NCBI GenBank assembly: GCA_963700515.1
Contig: CAVOXY010000033.1
Location: forward strand, 62,001 to 126,000
Direction of reading: 5' to 3'
Source of the DNA: JAJRVM01 sp963700515
GTDB lineage: Bacteria > Planctomycetota > Planctomycetia > Pirellulales > Pirellulaceae
DNA length: 64,000 nucleotides
Part shown: positions 47,720 through 57,117 of the stretch, piece by piece
Layout of the letters: every line of letters starts with the position of its first letter
How positions within the stretch are numbered: the stretch's first letter is position 1
Position numbers and translations under genes: made by a program
Notes under the pieces: model-generated
What the model was told of the DNA's origin: nothing
Database searches by the model: none
The model's input: the letters and a program-made list of their open reading frames with translations, nothing else

Positions 47720-48295
47720 TCAGCTAGTTTGAGGCGGCGTCAGCCCCAACGACTCGGCGTGCTCACTCATGGCGTCAATGACAAACTGGATATGCTCATT
47801 CAAATCGACGCCCAAATCCTCCGCCCCGCGCACGATATCGTCGCGATTTACCGCCGCCGCAAAACTCTTCTGCTTCATTTTCTTGCGGACGCTCTTAGCC
47901 TGCAGGCCGGCAATTCGTTCGGGGCGCACCATGGCGCAAGCGGTGATGAACCCTGCCAATTCGTCACAGGCGTACAGCACTTTGTCCATCATCGAGACAC
48001 GGGGACATTCCTCGATATAGTCGGCGTGCGACTTGATAGCGTAGATCACATCCTCGGGGTATCCACGCTGTTGCAGGATCGCCGCCCCCTGCAACGGATG
48101 ATCCGGAGCAAGGGGCCATCGCTCATAATCGAAATCATGCAGCAAGCCGACCAATCCCCACTTCTCGACATCCGCGCCAAGCTTCGTGGCATAGCTGCGC
48201 ATGGCCGCCTCCACGGCCAGCATATGCCGCCGCAGACTCTCGCTTTCGGTATACTCACACAGCAAGGCAAACGCCTGTTCGCGGTCCATGGTCAT
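47720..48295 (-). CDS. HD-domain hydrolase
   Basis: 191 residues starting MTMDREQAFALLCEYTESE. HD metal ligands are seen: LRRHMLAVEAAM, GLLHDFDYERWP, YAIKSHADY, and DKVLYACDELAGF. Relatives are small phosphohydrolases on nucleotides, but the substrate cannot be told. Convergent with uvrC across the repeat region. Intact. Confidence 0.85.
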   Translation of the reverse strand: MTMDREQAFALLCEYTESESLRRHMLAVEAAMRSYATKLGADVEKWGLVGLLHDFDYERWPLAPDHPLQGAAILQQRGYPEDVIYAIKSHADYIEECPRVSMMDKVLYACDELAGFITACAMVRPERIAGLQAKSVRKKMKQKSFAAAVNRDDIVRGAEDLGVDLNEHIQFVIDAMSEHAESLGLTPPQTS

Positions 48296-48324
48296 CTACT
48301 CTTTCAGCTCCGACAGAGCGGCCG

Positions 48325-50019
48325 TCAGCGTGATCGCGAGGAAACCTCCAGCCCATCCGTCGCCTTCTTCTCGTCCTTCGGCTGCGGCGGGGTCCCGTCC
48401 TTCTGTTCGTCCTTCTGTTCGTCCTTCGGCTGCGGTTGGGTCTCGTCCTTCTTTTCCCGCCACGGCTTGTTTTGCCGATAGCTGTCCAGTTCCTGCTGCA
48501 ATGGCTCCTTCATACTCTCATCGCTCAGTTCAACGGCCTTCTCCGACCACTTCCGAGCGTTTTCGAAATCCCCTGATTCCGCATAGGCGGCGGCGAGCGT
48601 GCTGAGGATATGCGCTTGCTTGTACTGAGTGAGTTCACACGCCTTCGTTCCCAACTCGATCGCTCGTTTCCCGTCGCGCAGCTGATCGTCGGGAGAGGTG
48701 GCGAGGACCCAAGCGAAGTTATTCAGAATCCCCGAATCATCAGCCGCGGTTTTGACGGCGACTTCGTAGTCCGCAACCGCCTCCTTGTGAGCTCCTACGT
48801 TCAGATAGGCGTCGGCACGCCCCCGGTAGGCAATTCCGTTGTCGGGATTCGTCTGCAAGATGTCGGTGAATACTACAATCGACTTGCGCGAATCTCCCGC
48901 CGCATTCAGGTAAATCGCCATTTGCAGCTTCAAGAGGATGTTATCAGGATCCCGCTTGAGTAAGGAGGAGATGTCCTTCATCGCATCTTCAAACTGGCCC
49001 AGTGACGCGAGAATGGAACTCCGCAATTCAATTCCTGGAGCAAAATTGGGCTGAGCCTGCAGCACCTGGTCAATGTCCGTTTTGGCCAATGCATGGCGAT
49101 TGTCGGCGTGATACAGCCGTGCCCGCATCAGCAGCAGGCCCAAGTCATTGGGCGCCAATTTGAGAGCCTGATCGATGTCTTCCACAGCCTTGTCCAGCTT
49201 GCTCTCATGGGTCCAGATCTGGGCACGCAGCGTGAACGCAATGACATTCGGATCGTGCTCAATCACGTGGTTCACATGTTTCAACGCCTCGTCCACCTGA
49301 TTCACGTTCAGCAACGATTCGGCGATCGCCAAACGTGCCATCACATTGTCACTATCCTTGGCCAGCAGTTTATTGAAATCCTCCACAGCCTTGTTCACTT
49401 CCCCGCGTGAGAGAAAGTACAAAGCCCGCGCCTGCCACACAGCGGGGTTCTCCGGATCGAGCTCGATGGCCCGGTCGAAGTCAGTTTGGCGCTCTTCGTC
49501 CGACTCACGCAGTCGTCCCCGCATCACCAGCGCTTCGGCCAACGACTTCTTGTCGTCGGATAGCAACTCCACGGCCCGGTCCACGGCCTGACGAGCCTGC
49601 TCGCGATCGCCCTCGGCGAGCTGCTCGAGCTGAGCGATCATGAGGTAGGCCTGTCCGAATTTGTCGTCGTATTGCAGAATCTTGCGCAAATCGGCGAGCG
49701 TCGACTTGCGGCGTTCTTGCAGGGCGGGGGAAAGCTGCGGGGTCTGCAGCAGCAGCTGGCACTGCGGCTGAGCGCGTTGGTAGAGTGCGCCGGTGAGGAG
49801 TTTCTTGGCAAAGGCTTCATCGTCCGGATTCAATCCCTTTTTGATCGCCTGTTCACACAATGTGGCGACTTCCCCCAGCTCCTGTAGCGTCGCGGCCTTC
49901 AGCTTCAGGTCGGTGGCTTTGTCCAGATCCGCCTGGCCATCCTCCGCCGCGGCTATTCTGACGGCCAACGCTAATCCCACAACGAACACCATCCACTTCA
50001 TACTGCGTCGCCCTGTCAT
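48325..50019 (-). CDS. exported tetratricopeptide-repeat protein
   Basis: 564 residues with signal peptide (MKWMVFVVGLALAVRIAAAE if the second Met is used). Around ten TPR units (residues about 110-500; e.g. NPAVWQARALYFLSRGEVNK, DNVMARLAIAESLLNVNQVD, DNGIAYRGRADAYLNVG). The C-terminal tail is a low-complexity charged repeat (QPQPKDEQKDEQKDG, PPQPKDEK). Likely a periplasmic scaffold; no specific function can be assigned. Intact. It precedes the HD hydrolase by 30 bases on the same strand. Confidence 0.75.
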   Translation of the reverse strand: MTGRRSMKWMVFVVGLALAVRIAAAEDGQADLDKATDLKLKAATLQELGEVATLCEQAIKKGLNPDDEAFAKKLLTGALYQRAQPQCQLLLQTPQLSPALQERRKSTLADLRKILQYDDKFGQAYLMIAQLEQLAEGDREQARQAVDRAVELLSDDKKSLAEALVMRGRLRESDEERQTDFDRAIELDPENPAVWQARALYFLSRGEVNKAVEDFNKLLAKDSDNVMARLAIAESLLNVNQVDEALKHVNHVIEHDPNVIAFTLRAQIWTHESKLDKAVEDIDQALKLAPNDLGLLLMRARLYHADNRHALAKTDIDQVLQAQPNFAPGIELRSSILASLGQFEDAMKDISSLLKRDPDNILLKLQMAIYLNAAGDSRKSIVVFTDILQTNPDNGIAYRGRADAYLNVGAHKEAVADYEVAVKTAADDSGILNNFAWVLATSPDDQLRDGKRAIELGTKACELTQYKQAHILSTLAAAYAESGDFENARKWSEKAVELSDESMKEPLQQELDSYRQNKPWREKKDETQPQPKDEQKDEQKDGTPPQPKDEKKATDGLEVSSRSR

Positions 50020-50058
50020 GATCCGTCCCTCATATCGCCCAGCAGACCGTCATCCCAC

Positions 50059-51639
50059 TCACGCTTGAATATCGTCCCGCGTCCAGCAACCGTCCACAAA
50101 ACGCCACATCGTCCCATTCGGGTTCTTGTTCCGCAACCCCACCGGCAAGCGTGTCTCCCGGACACCATCGTAACATTGTAACACTGCAAAACGTCGCAAC
50201 GCTGCCGGTATCCCCACCGCCGTAAAGCCCGGATGGCCCGTGGCGGGATAGGGCCCGCCATGGTTCATCGCCGAACTGACTGCCACTCCGGTGGGCATCT
50301 TATCATTGAGCAGTCGACCCACTTTCTGCAGCAATAGCGGGGCAATTTGATCGTAGGCAGCATCGTCACTGTTACCCGCATCCGTGTAGATGCAGCCGGT
50401 TAGATTCCCTTCCAGACTGACAAGAACCTGCTGTAATTGGGCCAGATTCTCCGCCACGACCAGTAAACACGCGTTGCCAAATGCTTCAATTTGCAGCGCT
50501 GCGGGATCGGCCAGAAACTGCTCTGCCGTCACCTTGAGCAGGGTGTTGGGAGAGCAATAACCTCCGCGCAACACGGGTGCATCTCCCGCTAACAACTCGG
50601 CCCGCGCTTGCCGCAACGCCGCGATGCTGCGTTGCAGCGACTGCTGCACACCGCGCGACAGCAACGTCCCGACGGGAGCCGCGGCAAAATGGCCAGCCAC
50701 CGCATTGATGAATGCTTCGCTCTCCTCGCTGCGCAACAGGAGAATCAGTCCCGGATTCGTACAGAACTGGCCACTTCCCATCAGGCTGCTCGTACAGAAC
50801 TCCTGCACCAGGGTCTCCCGTCGCGTTCGCAGCGCCCCAGGAAGGAGCACCACTGGATTGATACTCGAGAGCTCCAGGTAAATCGGTTTGCCGGCACGAT
50901 CCGCCGCCTCCTTCAACTTCAAGCCGGCTTCCCGACTCCCCGTATAACCAGTGGCACCGAGGCGCGGATCAGACACCAACTGCTCGCCGTCGGCATGCGA
51001 CGTGCGGTAGATCAACTGAACGATCCCCGCCGGCATACCGGTCTGCTCCGCAGCCGCCTGAGCCTCCTCGGCAAACAGTCGCGTCGTCCCTGGATGCGAG
51101 GAATTTGCCTTGGCAATCACCGGGTTTCCCGCGGCAATCGCCGCCGCAAAATCCCCTCCCGACGCACTCCCAAAAGCAAACGGAAAATTATTCGGGCCAA
51201 ATACCGCGACCGGTCCGATCGGAGCCAGGCAGGAGCGAATATTGGCCGCCGTGTCGATGGTGGCCAACGACCAGGATCCCTGCCGCGCGGCTTCAGCCGC
51301 CTGGCGAAGCTGGCCCGTGGTGCGGGGCAACTCGATAGCAGCCAGACGCGGGGAGGCCGGCAGTCCCGTCTCCAGATGCGCCAGTTCCACCAATTCGCTT
51401 TGTCGACCCTCGATCCGCGCAGCGTAACACTCCAGAAACTCAGCCAGCCGCGTGGAGGACATCTGCCGCATCGCGGTCGCCGCACAGCAGGCGGCAGTGA
51501 GTGCCTCGTCGCAATCGGCCCAATCGCTGACCGGATAAACGTCCGGCAGCATCTCGGCCGTCTCGGGATTTTCAGCCTGAAAAGTCCCGCTCTCCTGCGC
51601 GTCCCGCCAGCTTCCACCGATCAGCACTCGTTGCATCAT
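50059..51639 (-). CDS. NADP-type aldehyde dehydrogenase (alpha-ketoglutaric semialdehyde dehydrogenase type)
   Basis: 526 residues, MMQRVLIGGSWRDAQESGT. ALDH core: GPVAVFGPNNFPFAFG, NPVIAKANSSHPGTTRLFAE, catalytic region MGSGQFCTNPGL with the nucleophile Cys, and LIYRTSHADGEQLVSDPRLG. This is the subfamily that oxidises 2,5-dioxopentanoate to alpha-ketoglutarate in non-phosphorylative pentose degradation. The FAH-family gene upstream would supply the substrate. Substrate by family and neighbour, not proven. Intact. Confidence 0.82.
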   Translation of the reverse strand: MMQRVLIGGSWRDAQESGTFQAENPETAEMLPDVYPVSDWADCDEALTAACCAATAMRQMSSTRLAEFLECYAARIEGRQSELVELAHLETGLPASPRLAAIELPRTTGQLRQAAEAARQGSWSLATIDTAANIRSCLAPIGPVAVFGPNNFPFAFGSASGGDFAAAIAAGNPVIAKANSSHPGTTRLFAEEAQAAAEQTGMPAGIVQLIYRTSHADGEQLVSDPRLGATGYTGSREAGLKLKEAADRAGKPIYLELSSINPVVLLPGALRTRRETLVQEFCTSSLMGSGQFCTNPGLILLLRSEESEAFINAVAGHFAAAPVGTLLSRGVQQSLQRSIAALRQARAELLAGDAPVLRGGYCSPNTLLKVTAEQFLADPAALQIEAFGNACLLVVAENLAQLQQVLVSLEGNLTGCIYTDAGNSDDAAYDQIAPLLLQKVGRLLNDKMPTGVAVSSAMNHGGPYPATGHPGFTAVGIPAALRRFAVLQCYDGVRETRLPVGLRNKNPNGTMWRFVDGCWTRDDIQA

Positions 51640-51709
51640 GGGTCCAAGACTCCCGGCGGCATATGCGTGTCTTTCAGATTCTTAACGCGACCGTTGGCCG
51701 CAGCCATAC

Positions 51710-51734
51710 GTAGAACGGAATTCATTCCGTTTGT
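51710..51734. repeat. AACGGAAT-TC-ATTCCGTT palindromic repeat, copy 1
   Basis: Begins GTAGAACGGAATTCATTCCG and ends TTTGT. It is the same sequence as at 55188 and 55235. It lies in the gap between the dehydrogenase and the FAH-family gene. Confidence 0.75.
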
Positions 51735-51960
51735 TCAGCACCCATCGCTCCCCACTTCCCCGATGCAAAACCGATCATCCGCGTGCCGCGTGCACATGCT
51801 ATCGACGAACACTCTGACGCGGCATCGGTCGCAACCAAAGTAGCTCGCGGCGTGGACCTGCACGGACGCCTGTAGGATCCCGTCGCACACTCAGCCGCGA
51901 AGCGACATCCCGCCCTCCGGTCCATCATTCTGCCACATAACACGGACCGCGCCACCGCCC

Positions 51961-52812
51961 CTATGCCACCGGATTAATCAGAGTCCCCACGCCCGAGATG
52001 GTGATTTCCACAACATCGCGAGATTTCAACGTGAAGTCATTGTCGGGGACAATGCCGGTACCGGTAAGGAGGAAGACACCGTTAGGAAACGAACTCTCCC
52101 GCCCCAACCAGGAAATCAGGTTGTCGAAGCTGCGAGCCATTTGACCGACTGACGTACGCCCCTCAAAGACCACCTCTGCGTCCCGTTGAATGCGCATTTC
52201 GATGTCAATCTCGTCCTCCGTCGGCATGTCGATCGGCAACGTGATACATGGTCCCAAACTGCAGCAGGCGTCGTAGATTTTGGCCTGCGGGAGGTAGAGC
52301 GGATTCTCACCCTCAATGTCGCGCGAACTGACGTCGTTTCCCACGGTAAAACCGACCAGCTGGAGATGCGAATTGAGCACCAACGTCAGCTCCGGTTCGG
52401 GCACGTTCCACTGCGAGTCCTTGCGAATGCGAATCGCCTGATTAGGCCCCACCACCCGATGGGGCGTCGCCTTGAAAAAGAGCTCCGGCCGCGGTGACCG
52501 GTATACCTGATCGTAACAACTGCTGGCGACGGTCGACTCTTCCATCCGCGCTGCCTGACTGCGGCGATACGTGACCCCGGCAGCCCACACTTCCTGCTGG
52601 TCAATGGGGGGCAGCAACGTGACTTTTCCCAGTGAAATGCTGGCGGTTGGATCTGCTAGAAAATCTGCTACCTCCGCCGGATTGTCCGCCTCAAGTACAT
52701 CTGCCAGAGAGTCGTATTGTCTGCCCGATAGGTTCAACGGAGTCAGGATGAATTCGTGGATGAGTCCCACGCCGATCGTCCCATTGGGATGTCGATATCG
52801 TGCAAGTTTCAT
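51961..52812 (-). CDS. fumarylacetoacetate hydrolase-family protein (2-keto-3-deoxy-pentonate dehydratase type)
   Basis: Start MKLARYRHPNGTIGVGLI, 283 residues. FAH-type metal ligands in PEPELTLVLNS and DVSSRDIEGENPLYLPQAK, then GLARSFDN-like and GTGIVPDNDFTLKSRDVVEI at the end. Planctomycete relatives beside a dehydrogenase act as 2-keto-3-deoxy-L-arabonate or D-xylonate dehydratases, giving 2,5-dioxopentanoate. Same strand as the dehydrogenase, with about 320 bases between, which hold the palindromic repeat. Intact. Confidence 0.78.
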   Translation of the reverse strand: MKLARYRHPNGTIGVGLIHEFILTPLNLSGRQYDSLADVLEADNPAEVADFLADPTASISLGKVTLLPPIDQQEVWAAGVTYRRSQAARMEESTVASSCYDQVYRSPRPELFFKATPHRVVGPNQAIRIRKDSQWNVPEPELTLVLNSHLQLVGFTVGNDVSSRDIEGENPLYLPQAKIYDACCSLGPCITLPIDMPTEDEIDIEMRIQRDAEVVFEGRTSVGQMARSFDNLISWLGRESSFPNGVFLLTGTGIVPDNDFTLKSRDVVEITISGVGTLINPVA

Positions 52813-53142
52813 GACCCTTTGTCTCCCAATCTGATCTCCTGCCGCGGACAACAAAGCACGCGTTACCGGCTGACCAAGTCAAGCTGCCCAGCGGCCCCAA
52901 CGCGGCCGGTGGCGACGATCATGCGCGCACCGTGCGCTGATGTGATGGACTGACCTCAAACCATGCGGCGAGGCGCTGACTCAGTCGGAACAATTGTCGG
53001 CCGAAGCTCGCACCGGCGAAAGGGGGTGAGTGGCTCAGACCTGGCCGGAGGGCCGGCATCCATTCGCAACAGCCGGTCGGTCGTCAGCCGTCCTCGCATA
53101 CACCAACCGTCCCTGACTAGCCATGGCGTCAAGTCTGCGTCA
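52813..53142. other. gap upstream of the FAH-family gene
   Basis: About 330 bases; no gene, repeat or RNA seen. Probably holds the promoter of the FAH-family gene. Confidence 0.25.
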
Positions 53143-54870
53143 TCAGCTCGCACTGGCCGGGGGACGTTCGGACCATGCCAACAGGTCATCGAGTCCTTTG
53201 CGATGGCAGAAGTCACCAAACGACTCACCTTGCTGGCGATCCTGCTGGAAATAGGCAAAGAGGGGCTCGAGCGTCGGCACGATTTCTTCCAGCGGTACCA
53301 GATCCTTGTAGAGAAAGTTGAGTCGCGTACCGAGGCGACTGCCACCAACAAAGATCGTATAGCGGCCACGCGCCTTGCCCACGAGCCCGACGTCCGAGTT
53401 GTAGGGGCGTGCACAACCGTTGGGACACCCCGTCATGCGGACCGTAAACGCTTCCTGCTCAATGTGATACTTCTTCAGCACGACTTCCATCTGGTCCATG
53501 ACGCCCGGTAAGGCCCGCTCGCTCTCGGTGATCGCCAACCCGCACGTAGGCCAGGCGACGCACGCCATCGACCAGCGACGAGCCGTGGAGATTTCCTCAC
53601 TCAGCGGAACATGGCGCTCCCTCAGGATCTCCTCCAATTTGGCGCGATCTTGCTCGGCAAGGCCCGTGAATAGCATGCTCTGGTGGGCAGTCAGGCGAAT
53701 TCCGGGCTGTAGCTCGTGGCAGATCTGACGGATCGCCGTCTTCAACTGTCTCGAGGGCGTGTCGGCAATGCGGCCATTTTCGATGTTCAGGCCGTAGCAC
53801 CACCTTCCGTCCCCCTGCGGCTCCCAGCCGATGTGGTCTGCCGCGGCATGGACGTCGATCGGATGCGGATCGGCCAGCGCGCTACCGTAGTATTGCTGGA
53901 CCTTCTCGCGAAAAGCCTCAATGCCGATATTCTCAATCAGGTACTTCAGTCGAGCTGCTTTGCGGTCGGCACGATTGCCATGGTCACGCTGCACCTGAAT
54001 CACAGACTGCGCCACAGCCACAACCTGATCAGGAGTAGCGAAAACCAACTTCTTGCCCAAGGCCGGAAACGTTTTCTTGTTGCTCGGAGTGACCCCCATG
54101 CCACCACCCACTAACACGTTGTACCCGATGATGCGATCGTGTTCGACAATCGCCAGCAGTCCCAGGTCGTGCGTATAGATGTCGATACAGTTGTCGTGCG
54201 GTAGAGCAATGCCGATTTTGAACTTGCGAGGCAGATACGTGCGACCGTATAGCGGTTCACTTTCCGCCTCCCGCTCGCCGCCATCCACAAGCTGTTTGTC
54301 GCCCGTCGCCCGATCCCACAGCCAGATATCGTGATAGGCGCCCGTGCGAGGGGCAAATACATGAGCTAGTTCGTTCGCCAGCGACTGCAGTTGGTCGTGT
54401 GCGGGTGTGGTATACGGCGCCGGACAGCACATGACGTTACGGTTCACGTCGCCGCAGGCACCCAACGTTGTGAGATGAACCGCATTGACGCGTCGAATCA
54501 CATCGCGCAAGTCCGACTTCAAGATGCCGTGCAATTGCAGCCCTTGCCGACTTGTGATCCGCAACGTCTCATTGCCAAACTCATCACTCAACGCCAACTC
54601 CGCCAACAACTGCGCCGACGTGAGAACTCCGCCAGGAACGCGCGTTCGCAACAGGAAGCTGTGCTGCTTGCCCTGCTCGCCGGCCGCCCGGGCGGCCGCA
54701 CGCTCGTCCCGATTGTCTTGCTGGTACGTTCCGTGATGCTTCAACAGCTGCACACTGTCGCCGCTGAAATGATCCGTGTCGTCACGCAGCTCCGAGGAAA
54801 TCTCGCCGCGCAGCAGGTTGCTCGCCTCTTTAATTCCCTCCACCGCACTGAGCTTTTCTTCGTTTGCCAT
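53143..54870 (-). CDS. siroheme sulfite reductase (assimilatory, hemoprotein subunit)
   Basis: Reduces sulfite to sulfide for cysteine synthesis. Start at MANEEKLSAVEGIKEASN, 575 residues. Two ferredoxin-like halves (TRVPGGVLTSAQLLAELA; NIENGRIADTPSRQLKTAIR) and siroheme/4Fe-4S ligands ACVAWPTCGLA (C-x5-C) and TGCPNGCARPY (C-x3-C). NVMCCPAPY is the conserved segment near the first half. Relatives are CysI- or ferredoxin-type (Sir); which one cannot be settled here, so no symbol is given. Intact. A Fur-like palindrome lies about 235 bases upstream. Confidence 0.9.
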   Translation of the reverse strand: MANEEKLSAVEGIKEASNLLRGEISSELRDDTDHFSGDSVQLLKHHGTYQQDNRDERAAARAAGEQGKQHSFLLRTRVPGGVLTSAQLLAELALSDEFGNETLRITSRQGLQLHGILKSDLRDVIRRVNAVHLTTLGACGDVNRNVMCCPAPYTTPAHDQLQSLANELAHVFAPRTGAYHDIWLWDRATGDKQLVDGGEREAESEPLYGRTYLPRKFKIGIALPHDNCIDIYTHDLGLLAIVEHDRIIGYNVLVGGGMGVTPSNKKTFPALGKKLVFATPDQVVAVAQSVIQVQRDHGNRADRKAARLKYLIENIGIEAFREKVQQYYGSALADPHPIDVHAAADHIGWEPQGDGRWCYGLNIENGRIADTPSRQLKTAIRQICHELQPGIRLTAHQSMLFTGLAEQDRAKLEEILRERHVPLSEEISTARRWSMACVAWPTCGLAITESERALPGVMDQMEVVLKKYHIEQEAFTVRMTGCPNGCARPYNSDVGLVGKARGRYTIFVGGSRLGTRLNFLYKDLVPLEEIVPTLEPLFAYFQQDRQQGESFGDFCHRKGLDDLLAWSERPPASAS

Positions 54871-55104
54871 CACACCACTCGCTCTTGCCAGTTTCCTTGC
54901 GTAACCGCGAACACCCCCCAACATTACGGTCCACGGCGAACCTCCCGTCACGCGGCACCGTAAGCAGACACTCCTAGCCACAGGTGTCCGCCTCTTCGCA
55001 GCCCGCATCCGGTGCCGTTGCGCCGCTCGCCGAGAACCACTCAGCGGGGGACCTCTGCTGAAATCGCCCCAAAAACCCCTGGAACTTCAGTTAGTTCACT
55101 ATAT

Positions 55105-55122
55105 TGATAATAAAAATTATCA
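55105..55122. promoter_or_regulatory. Fur-like palindrome upstream of the sulfite reductase
   Basis: TGATAAT-AAAA-ATTATCA, a perfect inverted repeat, followed by TTATCC. GATAAT/ATTATC halves are typical of Fur boxes. An iron-responsive or other metalloregulator site for a siroheme/Fe-S enzyme is plausible. Confidence 0.4.
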
Positions 55123-55187
55123 TTATCCGCTAGAGGGGCCCCGAGAACCGATTTCCGCCCGGTTTACCCAAGGCGGGCCGGATCACC

Positions 55188-55212
55188 GTAGAACGGAATT
55201 CATTCCGTTTGT
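55188..55212. repeat. AACGGAAT-TC-ATTCCGTT palindromic repeat, copy 2
   Basis: Same 25 bases as at 51710. Confidence 0.75.
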
Positions 55213-55234
55213 GCAGCCACGGCTCATCCCCGAC

Positions 55235-55259
55235 GTAGAACGGAATTCATTCCGTTTGT
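55235..55259. repeat. AACGGAAT-TC-ATTCCGTT palindromic repeat, copy 3
   Basis: Same 25 bases as at 51710, 47 bases after copy 2. Confidence 0.75.
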
Positions 55260-55281
55260 CAGCAACGCCATTTCCCCCGAC

Positions 55282-55303
55282 GTAGAACGGAATCCCGTTC
55301 TAC
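55282..55303. repeat. related palindrome GTAGAACGG/CCGTTCTAC, copy 4 (variant)
   Basis: GTAGAACGGAATCCCGTTCTAC, where the inner part has changed but the outer arms form a new perfect palindrome. Confidence 0.6.
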
Positions 55304-55511
55304 AACCTCCGCTCACGACGTGAGAAGGTTACCGGCTAGCGCTCCCGCGCGACCGGTGGCAGCAGCCAGCGTAACTGGGGATGGTACCGGCGAGCGTGGA
55401 CGGGACAGGATCCCGTCCTGCCATCCGGGCGCACCTTGCGCTGGTGTTACCGGCTGACACTCCAAGTCGGTTCGGGCGGCAAGCTCGCGCAAACTCCGGT
55501 CGCATCGCGCC

Positions 55512-55541
55512 CTGACACGTGGCAGTGGCGTGCGATAGAAT
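55512..55541 (+). promoter_or_regulatory. probable folD promoter
   Basis: CTGACA, 18 bases, TAGAAT; predicted start about 75 bases before the folD GTG. Confidence 0.45.
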
Positions 55542-55621
55542 GGCAAGCTCGAGGGACACTTGGACGTTGGAGAAAGACGTTCGTGGGGGCGTTTTTCGCG
55601 CAGTCAGGAGGGAAATGAATC

Positions 55622-56497
55622 GTGGTGGCACAGTTGCTCGATGGCAAGGCTTTGGCCAAGCAGATTCAGCTGGAAATCGGGGAAGAGGTTGCGGCATTCT
55701 CGGCTCAGACGGGCATTATTCCCTGTCTGGCTGCGATCCTGGTAGGGGATGACGCTGCCAGTCAGGTATACGTGCGCGGCAAACAGCGGGCCTGCGAACG
55801 AGCCGCGTTAAAGAGCCAACTCCACAAGCTCCCCTTGAACACCACCGAAGCGGATTTATTGTCACTGATCTCGCGGCTCAACGGAGACGAACAGGTCCAT
55901 GGGATCCTGGTCCAACTCCCGCTTCCGGCGGGGATCGACGCCACGCGCGTGCTGGATGCCGTGAATCCGCTGAAGGACGTCGATGCTTTTCATCCGGAGA
56001 ATGTCGGCCTGATTGCTCAAGGCCGACCACGGTTTCTCCCCTGTACGCCCCACGGCGTCCAGCAAATCCTGCACCGCAACCAGATCGCGGTGAGCGGCAA
56101 ACACGTTGTCATTGTGGGACGCAGCGAGATCGTGGGGAAGCCGCTGGCGATAATGCTGATGCAGCGTCACTCCGCACTCGGCGCATCGGCCGCCAACGCA
56201 ACCGTGACGGTATGCCACAGTCGGACATCACAGCTCGCAAACATAACTCGGCAAGCGGATGTCTTGGTGGCAGCCATCGGCGTTCCTCGTTTCATCACGG
56301 CCGGCATGGTGAAATCGGGAGCTGCGGTGATTGATGTGGGCATCAATCGCACTGCTGACGGGCTGGTGGGAGACGTCGACTTCCAGCAGGTCGTGGAGGT
56401 GGCGGCATACATCACGCCGGTTCCTGGTGGTGTTGGCCCGATGACCATCTCGATGCTGCTGCGGAACACCTTGGCGGCAGCGCGCATGACGCGGTGA
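55622..56497 (+). CDS. folD: methylenetetrahydrofolate dehydrogenase/cyclohydrolase
   Basis: Bifunctional folate enzyme giving 10-formyl-THF. GTG start MVAQLLDGKALAKQIQLEI. 291 residues. Catalytic Lys in YVRGKQRACE, HGILVQLPLPAGI, KDVDAFHPENVGL (usually DGFH), VVIVGRSEIVGKPLA and ITPVPGGVGPMTISMLL. Intact. Confidence 0.95.
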   Translation: MVAQLLDGKALAKQIQLEIGEEVAAFSAQTGIIPCLAAILVGDDAASQVYVRGKQRACERAALKSQLHKLPLNTTEADLLSLISRLNGDEQVHGILVQLPLPAGIDATRVLDAVNPLKDVDAFHPENVGLIAQGRPRFLPCTPHGVQQILHRNQIAVSGKHVVIVGRSEIVGKPLAIMLMQRHSALGASAANATVTVCHSRTSQLANITRQADVLVAAIGVPRFITAGMVKSGAAVIDVGINRTADGLVGDVDFQQVVEVAAYITPVPGGVGPMTISMLLRNTLAAARMTR

Positions 56498-56568
56498 CTA
56501 GCGTCACCGTAGCAGGAACGGTAAAGAATTCTTCGGCACTCGCTCAGGAAAGTGGCACCAGCGCGCTT

Positions 56569-57084
56569 TCAGCCGGCAACGCGTTTGACCGGCATATGGG
56601 CGGTAGTGGCTGGTGAGGGAGCGTTTTCCTGGCGGCTCCGATGAGCTTGAGCCACCGATACGAGCGTCTGAAACACGCCTGACTGGACCACGTCACCCGA
56701 TTGATTCACCAACTGGCGTCGCCACGTCACGTACCCCGTTCTGCGACCGTTCAGCTTCTTGTCGATGACCTCTGTTTCAGCATGCACCGTGTCACCAATA
56801 TAGATCGGCTTGAGAAACTCCCAGTTTTCGATCTTCAGAAACGCGATCGTGCGGACACTTGGACTGTGGCTCCCCAACCCTGCCACCAGCGACAAACCGA
56901 GCAGACCATGGGCGATCGGTTTGCCAAACGGAGTCTGGCGAGCAAATTCATGATCGACATGCAACGGGTCATAGTCACCCGTGATCCCGGCAAAGTTCAC
57001 CACATCCGCCTCGGTCACCGTTCGCCCCAGGCTCTTCCAGCAATCACCGATCGCCAGGTTTTCGAAATGCAATGGCTCACTCAT
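56569..57084 (-). CDS. MaoC-family hotdog dehydratase
   Basis: Start at MSEPLHFENLAIGDCWKSLG, 171 residues. R-hydratase motif GITGDYDPLHVDHEFARQTP with the catalytic Asp/His, then GKPIAHGLLGLSLVAGLG. Relatives hydrate enoyl-CoA; the substrate is unknown. A run of three ~16-base direct repeats lies just upstream of the start. Intact. Confidence 0.85.
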   Translation of the reverse strand: MSEPLHFENLAIGDCWKSLGRTVTEADVVNFAGITGDYDPLHVDHEFARQTPFGKPIAHGLLGLSLVAGLGSHSPSVRTIAFLKIENWEFLKPIYIGDTVHAETEVIDKKLNGRRTGYVTWRRQLVNQSGDVVQSGVFQTLVSVAQAHRSRQENAPSPATTAHMPVKRVAG

Positions 57085-57117
57085 ATGGGCCCGCTGTTCT
57101 GGAAAAGTGAATTCAAA

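Larger units (their letters stand above)
54871..55621. other. repeat-bearing gap upstream of the sulfite reductase and folD
   Basis: Divergent gap of 750 bases. Holds the Fur-like palindrome (55105-55122), three AACGGAAT-type palindromic repeats (55188-55303) and the folD promoter. No gene. Confidence 0.5.
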
